A stretch of 64,000 nt of DNA. It comes from CALMEC01 sp964531025 (GTDB taxonomy: Bacteria > Actinomycetota > Thermoleophilia > Miltoncostaeales > Miltoncostaeaceae). Shown here in pieces: positions 17,487-26,930 of this stretch (its first letter is position 1; every line of letters starts with the position of its first letter). The notes beneath the pieces were generated by a model that was given only the letters and a program-made list of their open reading frames with translations, was not told the origin of the DNA and made no database searches. The stretch is from NCBI GenBank assembly GCA_964531025.1, contig CAZHDY010000001.1, positions 434,001 through 498,000 of the forward strand, in the 5' to 3' direction. A program made the translations under genes and the position numbers.

Positions 17487-19474
17487 GCTCGGCTCGTCTG
17501 CTCCGGCTGGGCCACCGTCTGCGACACCCTCTGCCGCTTCCCCTGCGGCCAGCCGGCCACCACGGCCCCCATCAGGAAGATGATCCCGCCGGCCCAGATC
17601 CAGGCGACCATGGGGTTGATGAAGACATGGAACGACGCGATTTTGTTCTCCGTCGATCCGGCCATGTACATCCAGATGTCGCGCTCCATGTTGCTGGAGA
17701 TGGCGATCTCGTTGCCGACGTCGCGGTTGGACGTGTAGATGTGGATGGACGGATTCAGGTCCGTGGCATGCGCCCCGTTCAGGTCGGTGACGCGGACGCG
17801 GGCGGACGTGACCATGGCCTGTTCGGAGCGTCCCCGCGTGACCTCCTGCGCGGTGAACACGTAGTCGCCGACCCTGGCCGAATCGCCAGGCCCCAGGTTG
17901 AAGCTGCCCTCGGTGAGGAACGACCGCGAGACGGCGATGCCCACGATGACGAGGACGATCCCGATGTGGACGATGTATCCGCCGTAGCGACGACGGTTGC
18001 GCGAGATGAGCTGCGAGAACGCACCCCACCACGAGACGCCGCCGTGGGCCTTGCGGACCCTCGTGCCCTGCCAGAACTCGGAGAGGATGCATCCGGCGGA
18101 GAAGACCGCGATCAGAAGCACGCACAGGGTGACCCAGTTTCCGCGCGCGTCCGTCAGGAGCAGGAGCGGCAGTGCCACCGCGGTCACCACTCCCGGCCAC
18201 AGGAACCGGCGCCGTACGAGGGCCCAGGACATCCGTCGCCACGGCATGAGCGGCCCGAGACCGGTGAGCAGCAGGAGCGCCACCCCGATCGGCGCGGCCA
18301 CCTGGTCGAAGAAGCCACGGCCGACGGTGATGCGCTCGCCTCGGACGAGCTCACTGATGACCGGGTACATCGTCCCCCACACCACGATGAACGCCAGCCC
18401 GACCAGGAGCAGGTTGTTGTAGAGGAAGATCGCCTCACGCGAGAAGTAGCTCTCCAGCGAGTTGCGGCTGCGCAGCTCGGGAAGGCGGGTGATGATGAGG
18501 TACGTGCCCCCGATCAGGGTGAGGATCAGGAGACCCAGGATGTATGGGCCGACGGTCTGCGCACCGAAGTTGTGGACGCTGCTCACGATCCCGGACCGCG
18601 TCAGGAGCGTCCCGAACAGCGTCAGGGAGAACGTGAGGATGATCAGGGCCATGTTCCAGATCTTCAGCATCCCGCGACGCTCCTGCACCATCACCGAGTG
18701 CAGGAAGGCCGTGCCCGTGAGCCACGGCAGGAGCGCCGCGTTCTCGACGGGGTCCCAGATCCAGTAGCCACCGAAGGAGAGCGACTCGTAGGCCCACTTG
18801 GCGCCCAGGATGATGCCGATGCCGAGGAAGGCCCAGCTCGCGAGGGTCCATTTGCGGATGCTGCCCAGCCAGGCGCTGTCCAGACGCCGGGTGATCAGCG
18901 CCGCGATGGCGAACGCGAACGGGATGGCGATGGAGACGTACCCCAGGTAGAGCATCGGCGGATGCGACACCATGTACGGGTTGCGCAGCGCCGAGACGAG
19001 GCCCTGACCGTTCTCGGGGACGACGCGCATCGTCTCGAAGGGGCTGGTCGCGAACGAGAGCACCAGGGCGAAGAAGCCGATGAGCCCGGCCAGAACGGCG
19101 ATGACGATCGGCATGAGCTCACGATTGCGCCGTCGGTTCAGGAGTACGGCGAGGGAGGCGAAACCGGTAAGGAGCCACGCCCAGAAGAGCAGCGACCCGG
19201 ACTGGCTGGCCCAGAGCGCCGTGATCCGCAGGTGGAGCGGCATCTCGGTGCTCGAGTAGTTCGCCACCGCCACCAGCGAGAAGTTGTTGCCGATGAGCGC
19301 GGACACCAGGCCGACCACGGCCACGGTGAAGAGCCCGAAGAGCGCGTAGACGCCGCGCTGTGCGGCGAAGAACCACGCGCGGTTACGCGGGGTGCGCCCG
19401 TGGACCGCCGCGACCACCGTGAACACGGCGACCGCGAGCGCGACGAGAAGGAGCGCGCGCCCGAAGAAGCTCAC
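17483..19474 (-). CDS. ccmF: Cytochrome c heme lyase subunit CcmF
   Basis: Polytopic membrane protein that ligates heme to apocytochrome c in System I maturation. 663 residues with about 14-15 helices. The WWD heme-handling motif is visible as GGYWIWDPVENAALLPWL near residues 230-250, and a hydrophilic outer domain lies near 540-620 before the last helix. It follows ccmE by 11 bp. System I is uncommon in actinobacteria, most of which use ResB/ResC. CcmA-D, G and H are not in the window. Confidence 0.93.
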   Translation of the reverse strand: MSFFGRALLLVALAVAVFTVVAAVHGRTPRNRAWFFAAQRGVYALFGLFTVAVVGLVSALIGNNFSLVAVANYSSTEMPLHLRITALWASQSGSLLFWAWLLTGFASLAVLLNRRRNRELMPIVIAVLAGLIGFFALVLSFATSPFETMRVVPENGQGLVSALRNPYMVSHPPMLYLGYVSIAIPFAFAIAALITRRLDSAWLGSIRKWTLASWAFLGIGIILGAKWAYESLSFGGYWIWDPVENAALLPWLTGTAFLHSVMVQERRGMLKIWNMALIILTFSLTLFGTLLTRSGIVSSVHNFGAQTVGPYILGLLILTLIGGTYLIITRLPELRSRNSLESYFSREAIFLYNNLLLVGLAFIVVWGTMYPVISELVRGERITVGRGFFDQVAAPIGVALLLLTGLGPLMPWRRMSWALVRRRFLWPGVVTAVALPLLLLTDARGNWVTLCVLLIAVFSAGCILSEFWQGTRVRKAHGGVSWWGAFSQLISRNRRRYGGYIVHIGIVLVIVGIAVSRSFLTEGSFNLGPGDSARVGDYVFTAQEVTRGRSEQAMVTSARVRVTDLNGAHATDLNPSIHIYTSNRDVGNEIAISSNMERDIWMYMAGSTENKIASFHVFINPMVAWIWAGGIIFLMGAVVAGWPQGKRQRVSQTVAQPEQTSRA

Positions 19475-19485
19475 GGGTCAGATTC

Positions 19486-19911
19486 CTACTGTTCGGCGGC
19501 GGGCTGCGGCGACTTCTGGGCCTCGAACTTGGACGGACACTTCGCGATCAGCGAATCACGCTTACCGACGAATGTCCCGCCCTCCTCCAGATGACCGGTC
19601 ACCACGATCTCCCTGCCGTCCTGGAACGTGTCCGGGACGATTCCGCGGTAGTTCACCCACACGGTCTTCGAAGGATCGTTCTGATCCTGGACCTGGAAGC
19701 GGGTGCCCTCCGCAGAGAGGGCCTGCTGTGCGACGTCGGTCGGCGAACCGTTCGAGACCACGGCGTTCAGCCGGTAGGTCTCGCCGTTGGCCGTCAGATC
19801 GCCGGGAGCCGCATAGGTCTCGAGCGATCCTCCGATGGAGAACCAGACGAGAGCGGCGCCGAGAACGGCAGCCAGCCCGAGGGCGATGACGAAGCGAGCC
19901 TTGGACCTCAT
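19486..19911 (-). CDS. ccmE: Periplasmic heme chaperone CcmE, cysteine type
   Basis: Carries heme covalently from CcmC to CcmF. 141 residues: N-terminal anchor helix (about 7-27), then the OB-fold domain with YRGIVPDTFQDGREIVVTG at about 88-106. The heme attachment site reads LIAKCPSKFE: C125 replaces the usual His, as in the Cys-type CcmE of archaea and some anaerobes, but the following aromatic residue is Phe129, not the Tyr of CxxxY. A TAGGAT -10 candidate ends 9 nt before the ATG. Confidence 0.92.
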   Translation of the reverse strand: MRSKARFVIALGLAAVLGAALVWFSIGGSLETYAAPGDLTANGETYRLNAVVSNGSPTDVAQQALSAEGTRFQVQDQNDPSKTVWVNYRGIVPDTFQDGREIVVTGHLEEGGTFVGKRDSLIAKCPSKFEAQKSPQPAAEQ

Positions 19912-19920
19912 GATGGGCGC

Positions 19921-19926
19921 ATCCTA
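19921..19926 (-). promoter_or_regulatory. -10 candidate of the ccm operon
   Basis: TAGGAT on the minus strand, 9 nt from the ccmE ATG; no ribosome binding site in between. Confidence 0.4.
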
Positions 19927-19973
19927 GCGGTACGGCCAGGGCGCATGCATGGTGACAGGTATCCCGTCTCGTG

Positions 19974-20015
19974 CCCCGATGCGACCGGCACGACGCCGTT
20001 CCGGTCGCATCGGGG
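19974..20015 (-). terminator. Strong hairpin 3' of the AIM24 gene
   Basis: Perfect 15-bp inverted repeat CCCCGATGCGACCGG with a 12-nt loop, 18 bp past the stop codon and upstream of the ccm promoter. No T tract, as is common in high-GC actinobacteria. Confidence 0.65.
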
Positions 20016-20033
20016 ACGGCGGACGAAGGCGGT

Positions 20034-20720
20034 TCAGGAGCGATTGCCCGGCAGCACCGTCGTGAGCCACTGCACGAGCGCGCCGGGGCTGCGCGTCTGG
20101 GTGATGACCCGACCGGGACCTGCGAACTCGAACACGAACCCCTCGCCGCTCTTGAGGCTCTGGATGGACCGACCCTCGACCGCACGGCGCAGCTTGACCT
20201 GCACGCCCTCTTCGTAGGCGACCATGTGCCCGGAGTCGACGACGACGGACTCACCGTCGGCGAGATCGATGATGTCGAGCGCGCCGTAGCAACCGAGTAC
20301 CACCGATCCCTGACCGGAAACACGGACGAGGAAGCCGCCCTCACCGCCGAAAAGGTTCTTGAACCCACCCCACTTCGTGTCGACCTCGATGTCCTGCTCG
20401 GCGGCGATCCACGATCCCCGTGAGATGAACAGCGTCCTCGCGGGGGTGATCTCCTCGACGACGATGTCGCCCGGAAGGTTGGCGGCGACGTCCACCCAAC
20501 CCCCGGTCGGAGGCGCCGTGTAGGTGGTGATGAAGAGCGACTCGCCACCGAGCACGCTTCGCTTCAGTCCCTTGAGCATGCCTCCCTCGACCTTGGCCTG
20601 GATCTCGACACCGTGTGAGGTGGCGGACATCGCGCCCGATTCGACGCGCACCGACTCCGCCGGGGCAAGGGTGCACCGTGCGACGCCGAATGCAGGACCA
20701 TGACGGACATCGATCTGCAT
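20034..20720 (-). CDS. AIM24/TIGR00266-family beta-barrel protein
   Basis: A 228-residue protein of the AIM24 (DUF124) family, a pseudo-symmetric double-stranded beta barrel of uncertain biochemical role in bacteria. Family features: GVARCTLAPAESVRVESGAM at the N-terminus, KGLKRSVLGGESLFITTYT in the middle, and a closing segment with GEGFVFEFAGPGRVITQTRS. No signal peptide or transmembrane helix. The ATG at 20720 has AAGGA about 8 nt upstream. It is downstream of the phosphohexomutase in the opposite reading context, with a hairpin closing the unit. Confidence 0.85.
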   Translation of the reverse strand: MQIDVRHGPAFGVARCTLAPAESVRVESGAMSATSHGVEIQAKVEGGMLKGLKRSVLGGESLFITTYTAPPTGGWVDVAANLPGDIVVEEITPARTLFISRGSWIAAEQDIEVDTKWGGFKNLFGGEGGFLVRVSGQGSVVLGCYGALDIIDLADGESVVVDSGHMVAYEEGVQVKLRRAVEGRSIQSLKSGEGFVFEFAGPGRVITQTRSPGALVQWLTTVLPGNRS

Positions 20721-20842
20721 GGAAAGGTCCTTCCAGTGGGAGGTTGGGCGTCGATTGTGGCAGAGAACGCGTGGGATACGGCCGCGATCGCACCCGGCGG
20801 CATACATCGTCACCAATGCCCACATGACGCCGCTTCAGAGCA

Positions 20843-22498
20843 TCAGTCGCCGCCCAGAAGGTCCCGCAGCGCCGACTCAACGCCGTCCAACCGCTCGGCC
20901 GCCCGTCGGCGCGCACCCGTCACATCGCCGTCCGCCACATCCTCCATGGCCTCGCAGTAGCACTTGAGCTTGGCTTCGGTTCCACTGGGACGCACCAGCA
21001 CCCGGATGCCGCCGTCCAAGACAACCCGCAGAACGTCGGGAGCGAGGCGCGTGACCTCCGCGACCGCCTGCTCACCCACCCGTTCCGGCGGCGACGCCAC
21101 TAGGGCCGTAACCGTCGCATCGCGCCGTTCTCGCCATCCGAGTCCCTCGTAGCGCAGCGAGAAGTTGCGGGTGACGTGGGCGCCGTCGAGACGGTCCAGG
21201 CGATCGAGCATCCGGGGGACCGTCTCACCGCGGGCGTCGAGCGACGCCACGAGCGCCGCCATTCCCACGGCGGCCGAGATGCCGTCCTTGTCGTGGACGT
21301 CCGGACCGATGGCGTAGCCGATGGCCTCTTCATAGGCCAGAACCTGCCGCCAGGCAGGGTTGTCGAGCGCCGGACGTGACAGCCATTTGAAGCCGGTGAG
21401 GGTCTCCGCATAGTGCACACCGTGCCGGGCCGCGATGTGCCCGAGACGCGACGACGACACGACCGTGGTCGCCACCAGGCGATCGTCACCGGAGTCCACG
21501 ACCTCGGCGAGCAACCACTCGGCGAGGAGCCCTCCCACCTCGTCCCCGGTCAGCTGGCGAACGTCATCGCCGTCCGGGACGACCACGGCGACGCGGTCGG
21601 CGTCCGGATCGAGGGCGAGCCCCACGCGGGCATCCGCCTGGCGCACACGGGCCGCCAGATGGTCGGTGGCTCCGGGCTCCTCCGGATTCGGGAAGCCGAC
21701 AGTCGGGAAGTCCGGGTCGGGGTCCTGCTGGTCGGCGACCACGTGGACGTCGTATCCCAGCTCGGCGAGCAGGCCACGCAGCGTGGCACCCCCCACGCCA
21801 TGCATTGCCGTCATAGCGACGGTAATAGGTGATGACGGCCGCGGATAGCGCCCCAGGACACCCTCGCGATAGGCCGTGACGACGTCCCCCGAAAGCACGC
21901 CGATCTCCGCGGGGTCTCCGCCGGGGACGATCACCCCGTCGGCGACGACGGCGTCGATCTGCTCCGCGACGTGCTCGTCGATCGGGGGGACGATCTGGGC
22001 GCCGTCCGCCATGAAGAGCTTGAGACCGTTGTCGGCGGGCGGGTTGTGGCTGGCGGTGATGACGATCCCGGCGGCGAGGCCGAGGTGCGTGACCGCGAAC
22101 ACCCCGATGGGAGTGGGAAGCGCCTCATCCGCCAGGACGACGGGGACGCCGTGAGCGGCGATGACCTCGGCGCAGTCTGCGGCGAACTGCGCCGACCGGT
22201 GCCGGCCGTCGTACGTGATGGCAACCCCGCGCGCCGCGTCACCCTGCGCGACCAGGTACCGGGCGATGCCCGCGGCCGACTGGCGGACGACCAGCCGGTT
22301 CATCCCGGTCGGCCCCGCCATCATCGGTGCGCGCAGCCCCGCCGTTCCGAAGGCGACGCGACCCGAGAAGCGTTCGGCCAGGTCGTCCCACAACCCCGTG
22401 TCCAGCATCCCCTGAAGCTGGCGTCGGTCGTCGGGATCCGGATCGGAGGCGATCCAGTCGTGAACGCGCTGGTCAAGTGGTTCGTCCATGGCGCGCAT
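20843..22498 (-). CDS. Phosphoglucomutase/phosphomannomutase (alpha-D-phosphohexomutase)
   Basis: Interconverts hexose 1- and 6-phosphates through a phosphoserine. 551 residues, the length of the PgcA/ManB-like subgroup. Features: N-terminal FGTAGLRAPM, phosphoserine S150 in ITASHNPPADNGLK, metal loop DPDADRVAV near 300, and C-terminal phosphate loop RPSGTEAKLK near 505. Exact substrate (glucose, mannose or pentose phosphate) cannot be told from sequence. It lies 42 bp after mutS2. Confidence 0.9.
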   Translation of the reverse strand: MRAMDEPLDQRVHDWIASDPDPDDRRQLQGMLDTGLWDDLAERFSGRVAFGTAGLRAPMMAGPTGMNRLVVRQSAAGIARYLVAQGDAARGVAITYDGRHRSAQFAADCAEVIAAHGVPVVLADEALPTPIGVFAVTHLGLAAGIVITASHNPPADNGLKLFMADGAQIVPPIDEHVAEQIDAVVADGVIVPGGDPAEIGVLSGDVVTAYREGVLGRYPRPSSPITVAMTAMHGVGGATLRGLLAELGYDVHVVADQQDPDPDFPTVGFPNPEEPGATDHLAARVRQADARVGLALDPDADRVAVVVPDGDDVRQLTGDEVGGLLAEWLLAEVVDSGDDRLVATTVVSSSRLGHIAARHGVHYAETLTGFKWLSRPALDNPAWRQVLAYEEAIGYAIGPDVHDKDGISAAVGMAALVASLDARGETVPRMLDRLDRLDGAHVTRNFSLRYEGLGWRERRDATVTALVASPPERVGEQAVAEVTRLAPDVLRVVLDGGIRVLVRPSGTEAKLKCYCEAMEDVADGDVTGARRRAAERLDGVESALRDLLGGD

Positions 22499-22540
22499 GC
22501 TGTCAGTTTCGTCCGGGATCTCCGCCCGGCCGGCGTGATG

Positions 22541-24919
22541 TCAACGCAGCACGGCGACGGTGGCGCCGTCTCCCCCCTCGTCGGGACCGGCCACGCGCGA
22601 CGATCCCACCAGGGGATGCGCCTTCAGCTCGTCCGCGATGGCCGCCCGCAGCGCACCGGTGCCGCGACCGTGGATGATGCGCACGCTGTCGCGACCGCTG
22701 CTCGCCGCATGGTCGATGTAGCTGCGCACCGCGGAGCGGGCGGCCTCCGCCCGCTCGCCGCGCACGTCGATCTCACCCGACACCGCCGGCGTCTCGGGCC
22801 GGACCTCGCGGACCGGTGCCGACGCGGGCTTCGCGATCACACGGTGATCACGTGTGACCCGCGACCGCTTGAGCCGAAGGCGCGCTGAGGGTCCCTGAAC
22901 CTCGATGTCGTTCCCGGACACGGCCACCACGGTCCCGCGCACGCCGAGATCACTCACGATGACCGCGTCACCCACGCCGATGGGCTCGTCGCTCACGATT
23001 CCCGGAGTCGGGGTCGTCAGGTGCGCAGCCGCCCGTGTTGCCGCCTCGGCCGCGGCCCCCAGGCGGCGGTCGCGCTCGGCCTCGTGGCCATCGGTCTCCT
23101 GCCGCGCCTTCCGCCGGCGCTCCTCACGGCGGGCGGCGGAGATCTCCTTCCGGAACGCCTCCAGGTCGGCGCGCATCTGGGCGAGGTCACGCTCCGCATC
23201 CTCCCGTGCCCGTTGCCGCTCCTTCTCGATGCTTCCGCGGACCCGCTCCACCTGCCGTGCCAGCTCGCGCTCACGTGCCTCGACGTCCTGTCGGGCCTTG
23301 GCCGCTTCGTCGCGCTCGCGATAGGCCCGGTCCCGTTCCTCCTCAGCCGCCACACGTGCCGCGGCGGCGTCGCGCAGCAACGCCTCCATCCCCTGGCGAT
23401 CCTGGCCCAGACGCTCGCGCGCCTCGGTGAGAATCCCCTCCGGAAGGCCGAGCCGCTCGGCCACATCCAGTGCCTGCGAGGCACCCGGTTCGCCCACGCG
23501 GAGCTCGAACGTCGGCAGAAGATGCTCGGCGTCGAACCCCACGGCGGCGTTGGCCGCCGCGTCGGTCTGGCTGGCCCACCCCTTGAGCTCGTGATGGTGC
23601 GTGGTGACCAGCGTGAGGGCTCCCCGTGCCATCAGGGTGTCGAGCACGGCCACGGCGAGCGCCGCACCCTCCCCCGGATCGGTGCCGGCCGCCAGCTCGT
23701 CCAGCAGCACGAGCGAGCGCGGCCCCGCGGCGTCCAGGATGTCGATGAGACGGCGGACATGGCCCGAGAACGTCGAGAGGCTCTGCTCGATGCTCTGCTC
23801 GTCACCGATGTCGGCGAGGATCGTGTCGAACACCGGCAGCCGGGCCTCTTTGGCGGGTGGTCGCAGCCCCATCTGGTGGCAGGCGGCCAGCACTCCGAGC
23901 GTCTTCAGCCCGACGGTCTTACCCCCGGCGTTCGGGCCGCTCACCACGAGCACGCGCAACCCGGTCAGCGGGAGATCCACCGGGACGACGGTTCCCGGGT
24001 CCAGAAGCGGATGCCGTGCCTCGACCAGCGAGACGTCATCGGCGATGGTGACCTCGCAGCCGCGCCACCGCAGCGAGAGGTCAGCGAGCGCGAACGCGAG
24101 GTCGATGGCGGCCGTCGCCGCGACCGCCGCCGTCAGAAGGCCGGCGTCGTCCCCGACGATCGAGGACAGCCGCTGCAGCACGCGCTCCACTTCCATCCGC
24201 TCGGTGGCCTCGCGCTCACGGACGAGGTTGTTGGCCTCGACCACCTCGAGGGGCTCGACGAAGATCGTCTGGCCGGTGGCCGACCGGTCGTGGACGATGC
24301 CCGGAACGGCGCTCCGCGAGGACGCCTTGACCGCGAGGACGGGGCGTCCGCCGCGTTCGGTGAGGAAGCTCTCCTGAAGGTGCTTGCCGGCGCGCTTGGC
24401 GACCGTGCGGAGCGTCTCGGCGGCGGCGGCGCGGGCGTCGGCCACGAGTCGCCGGGCGCGACTCAGGTCGGGCGAGGCGCTGTCACGCACACCACCATGT
24501 CCGTCGAGCGCGGAATCGAACATGTCGACGAGTGCCCGCAGCGGGATGACCGCGATCTCGCGTGCCACCTCCGTGAGCAGTGGCGCCTCCTCCTCGTGGG
24601 CGACGACGGCCTCGGCCAGTTCGACGGCGACGGAGGCGGTCGCCGCGACCGCGGTGAGCGATTCGATCTCCAGCGTACCGCCGTGCTGGGCGTTGTCGAC
24701 CGCCTCGGCGATCTCCCGGACGCCGGCGCCGACGGCCATGCCGAGACGGCGGAGTTCGGTCGCCTCGGTCGTCACCCGCTGGCGGTGCACGACCTCGTCG
24801 ACGTCACCGGCGACGTCCCGGGAGGTCGCCAGGGCGGCGCCCTGCGGGGTCTGGCAGATGGCGGCGATGCGGGCCCGGACGTCGCCGAGGCCGAGCAGGT
24901 TCTCACTGCGTGGATCCAC
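22541..24919 (-). CDS. mutS2: MutS2 family ATPase/endonuclease with Smr domain
   Basis: MutS-like protein linked to suppression of recombination and, in Firmicutes, to rescue of collided ribosomes. 792 residues: lever/clamp regions, ATPase with Walker A GPNAGGKT at 328-335 and Walker B LVLLDELAAGTDP near 405-417, a coiled coil at about 510-620, a KOW/SH3-like part, and a C-terminal Smr domain (about 715-792) with DVRG and HGRGTGALR nuclease motifs. The mismatch-reading N-terminal domain is absent, as usual for MutS2. The start is GTG with a TAACAT -10 candidate 8 nt upstream. Confidence 0.94.
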   Translation of the reverse strand: MDPRSENLLGLGDVRARIAAICQTPQGAALATSRDVAGDVDEVVHRQRVTTEATELRRLGMAVGAGVREIAEAVDNAQHGGTLEIESLTAVAATASVAVELAEAVVAHEEEAPLLTEVAREIAVIPLRALVDMFDSALDGHGGVRDSASPDLSRARRLVADARAAAAETLRTVAKRAGKHLQESFLTERGGRPVLAVKASSRSAVPGIVHDRSATGQTIFVEPLEVVEANNLVREREATERMEVERVLQRLSSIVGDDAGLLTAAVAATAAIDLAFALADLSLRWRGCEVTIADDVSLVEARHPLLDPGTVVPVDLPLTGLRVLVVSGPNAGGKTVGLKTLGVLAACHQMGLRPPAKEARLPVFDTILADIGDEQSIEQSLSTFSGHVRRLIDILDAAGPRSLVLLDELAAGTDPGEGAALAVAVLDTLMARGALTLVTTHHHELKGWASQTDAAANAAVGFDAEHLLPTFELRVGEPGASQALDVAERLGLPEGILTEARERLGQDRQGMEALLRDAAAARVAAEEERDRAYRERDEAAKARQDVEARERELARQVERVRGSIEKERQRAREDAERDLAQMRADLEAFRKEISAARREERRRKARQETDGHEAERDRRLGAAAEAATRAAAHLTTPTPGIVSDEPIGVGDAVIVSDLGVRGTVVAVSGNDIEVQGPSARLRLKRSRVTRDHRVIAKPASAPVREVRPETPAVSGEIDVRGERAEAARSAVRSYIDHAASSGRDSVRIIHGRGTGALRAAIADELKAHPLVGSSRVAGPDEGGDGATVAVLR

Positions 24920-24927
24920 GGCAGATG

Positions 24928-24933
24928 ATGTTA
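24928..24933 (-). promoter_or_regulatory. -10 candidate of mutS2
   Basis: TAACAT on the minus strand, 8 nt from the GTG start; fits a leaderless mRNA. Confidence 0.4.
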
Positions 24934-24953
24934 GTGAGCACCAACGGGCCGAT

Positions 24954-24966
24954 GGTACCTGGCACC
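24954..24966. repeat. Dispersed GTACCTGGCAC palindrome
   Basis: GGTACCTGGCACC in the mutS2/ABC transporter gap, a one-base variant of the core seen at five other places in this window. Confidence 0.45.
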
Positions 24967-25076
24967 AAAAATCCCGTCGGGGCTCATCTCACGCCGTCCG
25001 GCCACGGACGCGTGCTGCCGACGACGATGCCTCGAATACGAGCATACGCAGGGACATTCTCCGCGATCACTCACGC

Positions 25077-25113
25077 AACGGGGTGGGTGGTGCCAGGAAC
25101 CACCCACCCCGTT
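25077..25113. repeat. Strong hairpin in the mutS2/ABC gap
   Basis: Perfect 15-bp inverted repeat AACGGGGTGGGTGGT with a 7-nt loop (GCCAGGA). It lies in a divergent gap, so it is unlikely to be a simple terminator; its centre resembles the GTGCCAGG repeat core. Confidence 0.6.
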
Positions 25114-25139
25114 GAGGCCTCGGATCCCGGTCGGGGTAT

Positions 25140-25145
25140 TAGGCT
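25140..25145 (+). promoter_or_regulatory. -10 candidate of the ABC transporter operon
   Basis: TAGGCT, 8 nt before the GTG at 25154; no ribosome binding site is visible. Confidence 0.4.
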
Positions 25146-25153
25146 CCATCCCC

Positions 25154-25996
25154 GTGACCGCCCTCTCCATCTCCGCGCTCGGGAAGATCTACGGTCGCCA
25201 TCAGGCCCTGCGCGGTGTGGACCTCACGGTCGACCATGGCGAACTCGTCGGTCTACTCGGACCGAACGGTGCCGGGAAGTCGACGCTGGTCAAGATCGTC
25301 TGCGGGCTGGTGCGCCCCACATCCGGCCGGGTCACCGTCGACGGACACCCGGCCGGATCGCTCGCCGCACGTCGACTGATCGGGTACCTGCCCGAACTCT
25401 TCCGCTACCCGGACTGGTGCACCGCGGACGAGGTGATGGGTCTTCATCAGCGTCTCACGGGATCCGGCGGCGGCGAGGCGGAACGCCGTGATCTGCTCGA
25501 TCTCGTCGGTCTCGCGGAGGCCCGGAACAAGCGGGTGGAGGCCATGTCCAAGGGCATGCAACAGCGCCTGGGCCTGGGGCAGGCGCTCATCGGCTCACCG
25601 AAGCTCCTGCTACTGGACGAGCCCACCAGCGCCCTCGATCCTGCGGGTCGCATCGCCGTACGCGAGCTCCTCGAGGAGTTGCGGCGACGGGGTACGGCGG
25701 TACTCCTCAACTCCCACCTGCTGAGTGAGGTCGAGCGGGTGGTCGACCGTGTCACGATCATCAACCGTGGAGCGACGGTCGCGTCGGGCACCCCGGCAGA
25801 TCTGTCGCATTCCGGCGGCGCCGAGATCGAGACCGATCGTGGCGTGCGCGCCTTCCCGGACGCCACCCGCGAGGACGTACCGAGAATCGTCGCCGATCTG
25901 GTGGCCGAGGGCGAGAGGATCTACGGGGTCCGCATCATCACGTCCAGCCTCGAAGAGGTGTATCTGGAGGCCGTGTCAGAGGAGTCGGACACGTGA
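25154..25996 (+). CDS. ABC transporter ATP-binding protein
   Basis: ATPase subunit, 280 residues. Walker A GPNGAGKST near 36-44, signature LSKG-like motif (here MSKGMQQRLGLGQAL) near 134, Walker B LLLLDEPTSALDP near 155-167, and switch His in LNSHLLSE. The type matches exporters of the CcmA/NosF group that drive small integral permeases. The GTG at 25154 is used; the longer frame runs back into the palindrome. Its stop overlaps the permease start (GTGA). Confidence 0.88.
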   Translation: MTALSISALGKIYGRHQALRGVDLTVDHGELVGLLGPNGAGKSTLVKIVCGLVRPTSGRVTVDGHPAGSLAARRLIGYLPELFRYPDWCTADEVMGLHQRLTGSGGGEAERRDLLDLVGLAEARNKRVEAMSKGMQQRLGLGQALIGSPKLLLLDEPTSALDPAGRIAVRELLEELRRRGTAVLLNSHLLSEVERVVDRVTIINRGATVASGTPADLSHSGGAEIETDRGVRAFPDATREDVPRIVADLVAEGERIYGVRIITSSLEEVYLEAVSEESDT

Positions 25997-26853
25997 CCGG
26001 GGCACTCCAGGTCGCGCGCTACACACTCCAGGAGAGCGTCCGCCGTCGCGTCTTCCTGGTCGTCCTCGTCCTCTCGTTCGGCTTTCTCGCCCTGTTCTGG
26101 TGGGGCACGAGCTCGGTGTTCGACGAGGTGCGCACCCGCGGGTTCGGTGCCGAGGACTCGCCGATCCGCGCAGCCGAGATCGCCGGCGGCTTCCTCCTGG
26201 GTCTCGCGATGTTCGCCATTCTCTTCCTCGGGACGATCCTGGCGGTGTTCCTCACATTGAACGCCATCCGTGGCGATGCGGAGCGGGGCCTGCTTCAGCA
26301 GATGTTGGTGCGGCCGGTGTCGCGATCGGCCGTCCTCGCGGGGAGATTCCTTGCCGCGTTCTCGGTGTGCGGCGTCTACGTGTCGCTCATGTTCTTCGCG
26401 ACCGTGGCGATCGTGCGCAACGCCGGAGGATGGACGCCCGGCAGCTGGGTCCTGCCCGCGATCAGCCTGGTCGGTGCCGTCGCGATCATCACGTCGATCG
26501 CCCTTCTGGGTTCGGTGTTCCTGTCGGGGACCGCGAACGGGATCGCCGTGTTCATGGTGTTCGGCGCCGGGCTCGTGGGTGGACTGCTGGGCCAGATCGG
26601 CCGGGCGATACCCTCGCCCAGCCTGACCACCGCCTCCGACTGGGTCTCACGCGTGCTGCCGTTCGAGGCCCTCTACCAGGACGGCCTCTACGCACTCAAC
26701 TCGGACCTGCAGGGGCTCGAACGCGTGGTCGTCAACCTGGGCCCCTTCGGCGGGGCGGTCGACGCGGGTGCCGGAACCTGGCTGTGGGCCGGCGTCTATC
26801 TGCTCGCGTTGTGGGCGCTTGCGACGTGGGCGTTCCGCAACCGCGACCTCTGA
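25993..26853 (+). CDS. ABC transporter permease (ABC-2/NosY-like)
   Basis: Integral membrane subunit of 286 residues with about six helices (about 20-40, 65-92, 115-140, 150-175, 180-200 and a last one near 262-280). The QVARYTLQESVRRRVF start and the LNAIRGDAERGLLQQMLVRP cytoplasmic loop are typical of NosY-like permeases. Coupled to the ATPase by a 4-bp overlap. Substrate unknown; no substrate-binding protein is nearby, consistent with export. Confidence 0.87.
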   Translation: MTGALQVARYTLQESVRRRVFLVVLVLSFGFLALFWWGTSSVFDEVRTRGFGAEDSPIRAAEIAGGFLLGLAMFAILFLGTILAVFLTLNAIRGDAERGLLQQMLVRPVSRSAVLAGRFLAAFSVCGVYVSLMFFATVAIVRNAGGWTPGSWVLPAISLVGAVAIITSIALLGSVFLSGTANGIAVFMVFGAGLVGGLLGQIGRAIPSPSLTTASDWVSRVLPFEALYQDGLYALNSDLQGLERVVVNLGPFGGAVDAGAGTWLWAGVYLLALWALATWAFRNRDL

Positions 26854-26930
26854 GTCGGCACACGGGATCTGAAGCCGGATCGTCGACGGAGCGCCGGTCG
26901 CCCCACCTGATCGACGGACGATCGCACCCC

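Noticed and set aside
17627..19594. 655-codon open frame on the plus strand
   Set aside because: Antisense to ccmF; Arg/Asp/Glu-rich low-complexity protein typical of a shadow frame.
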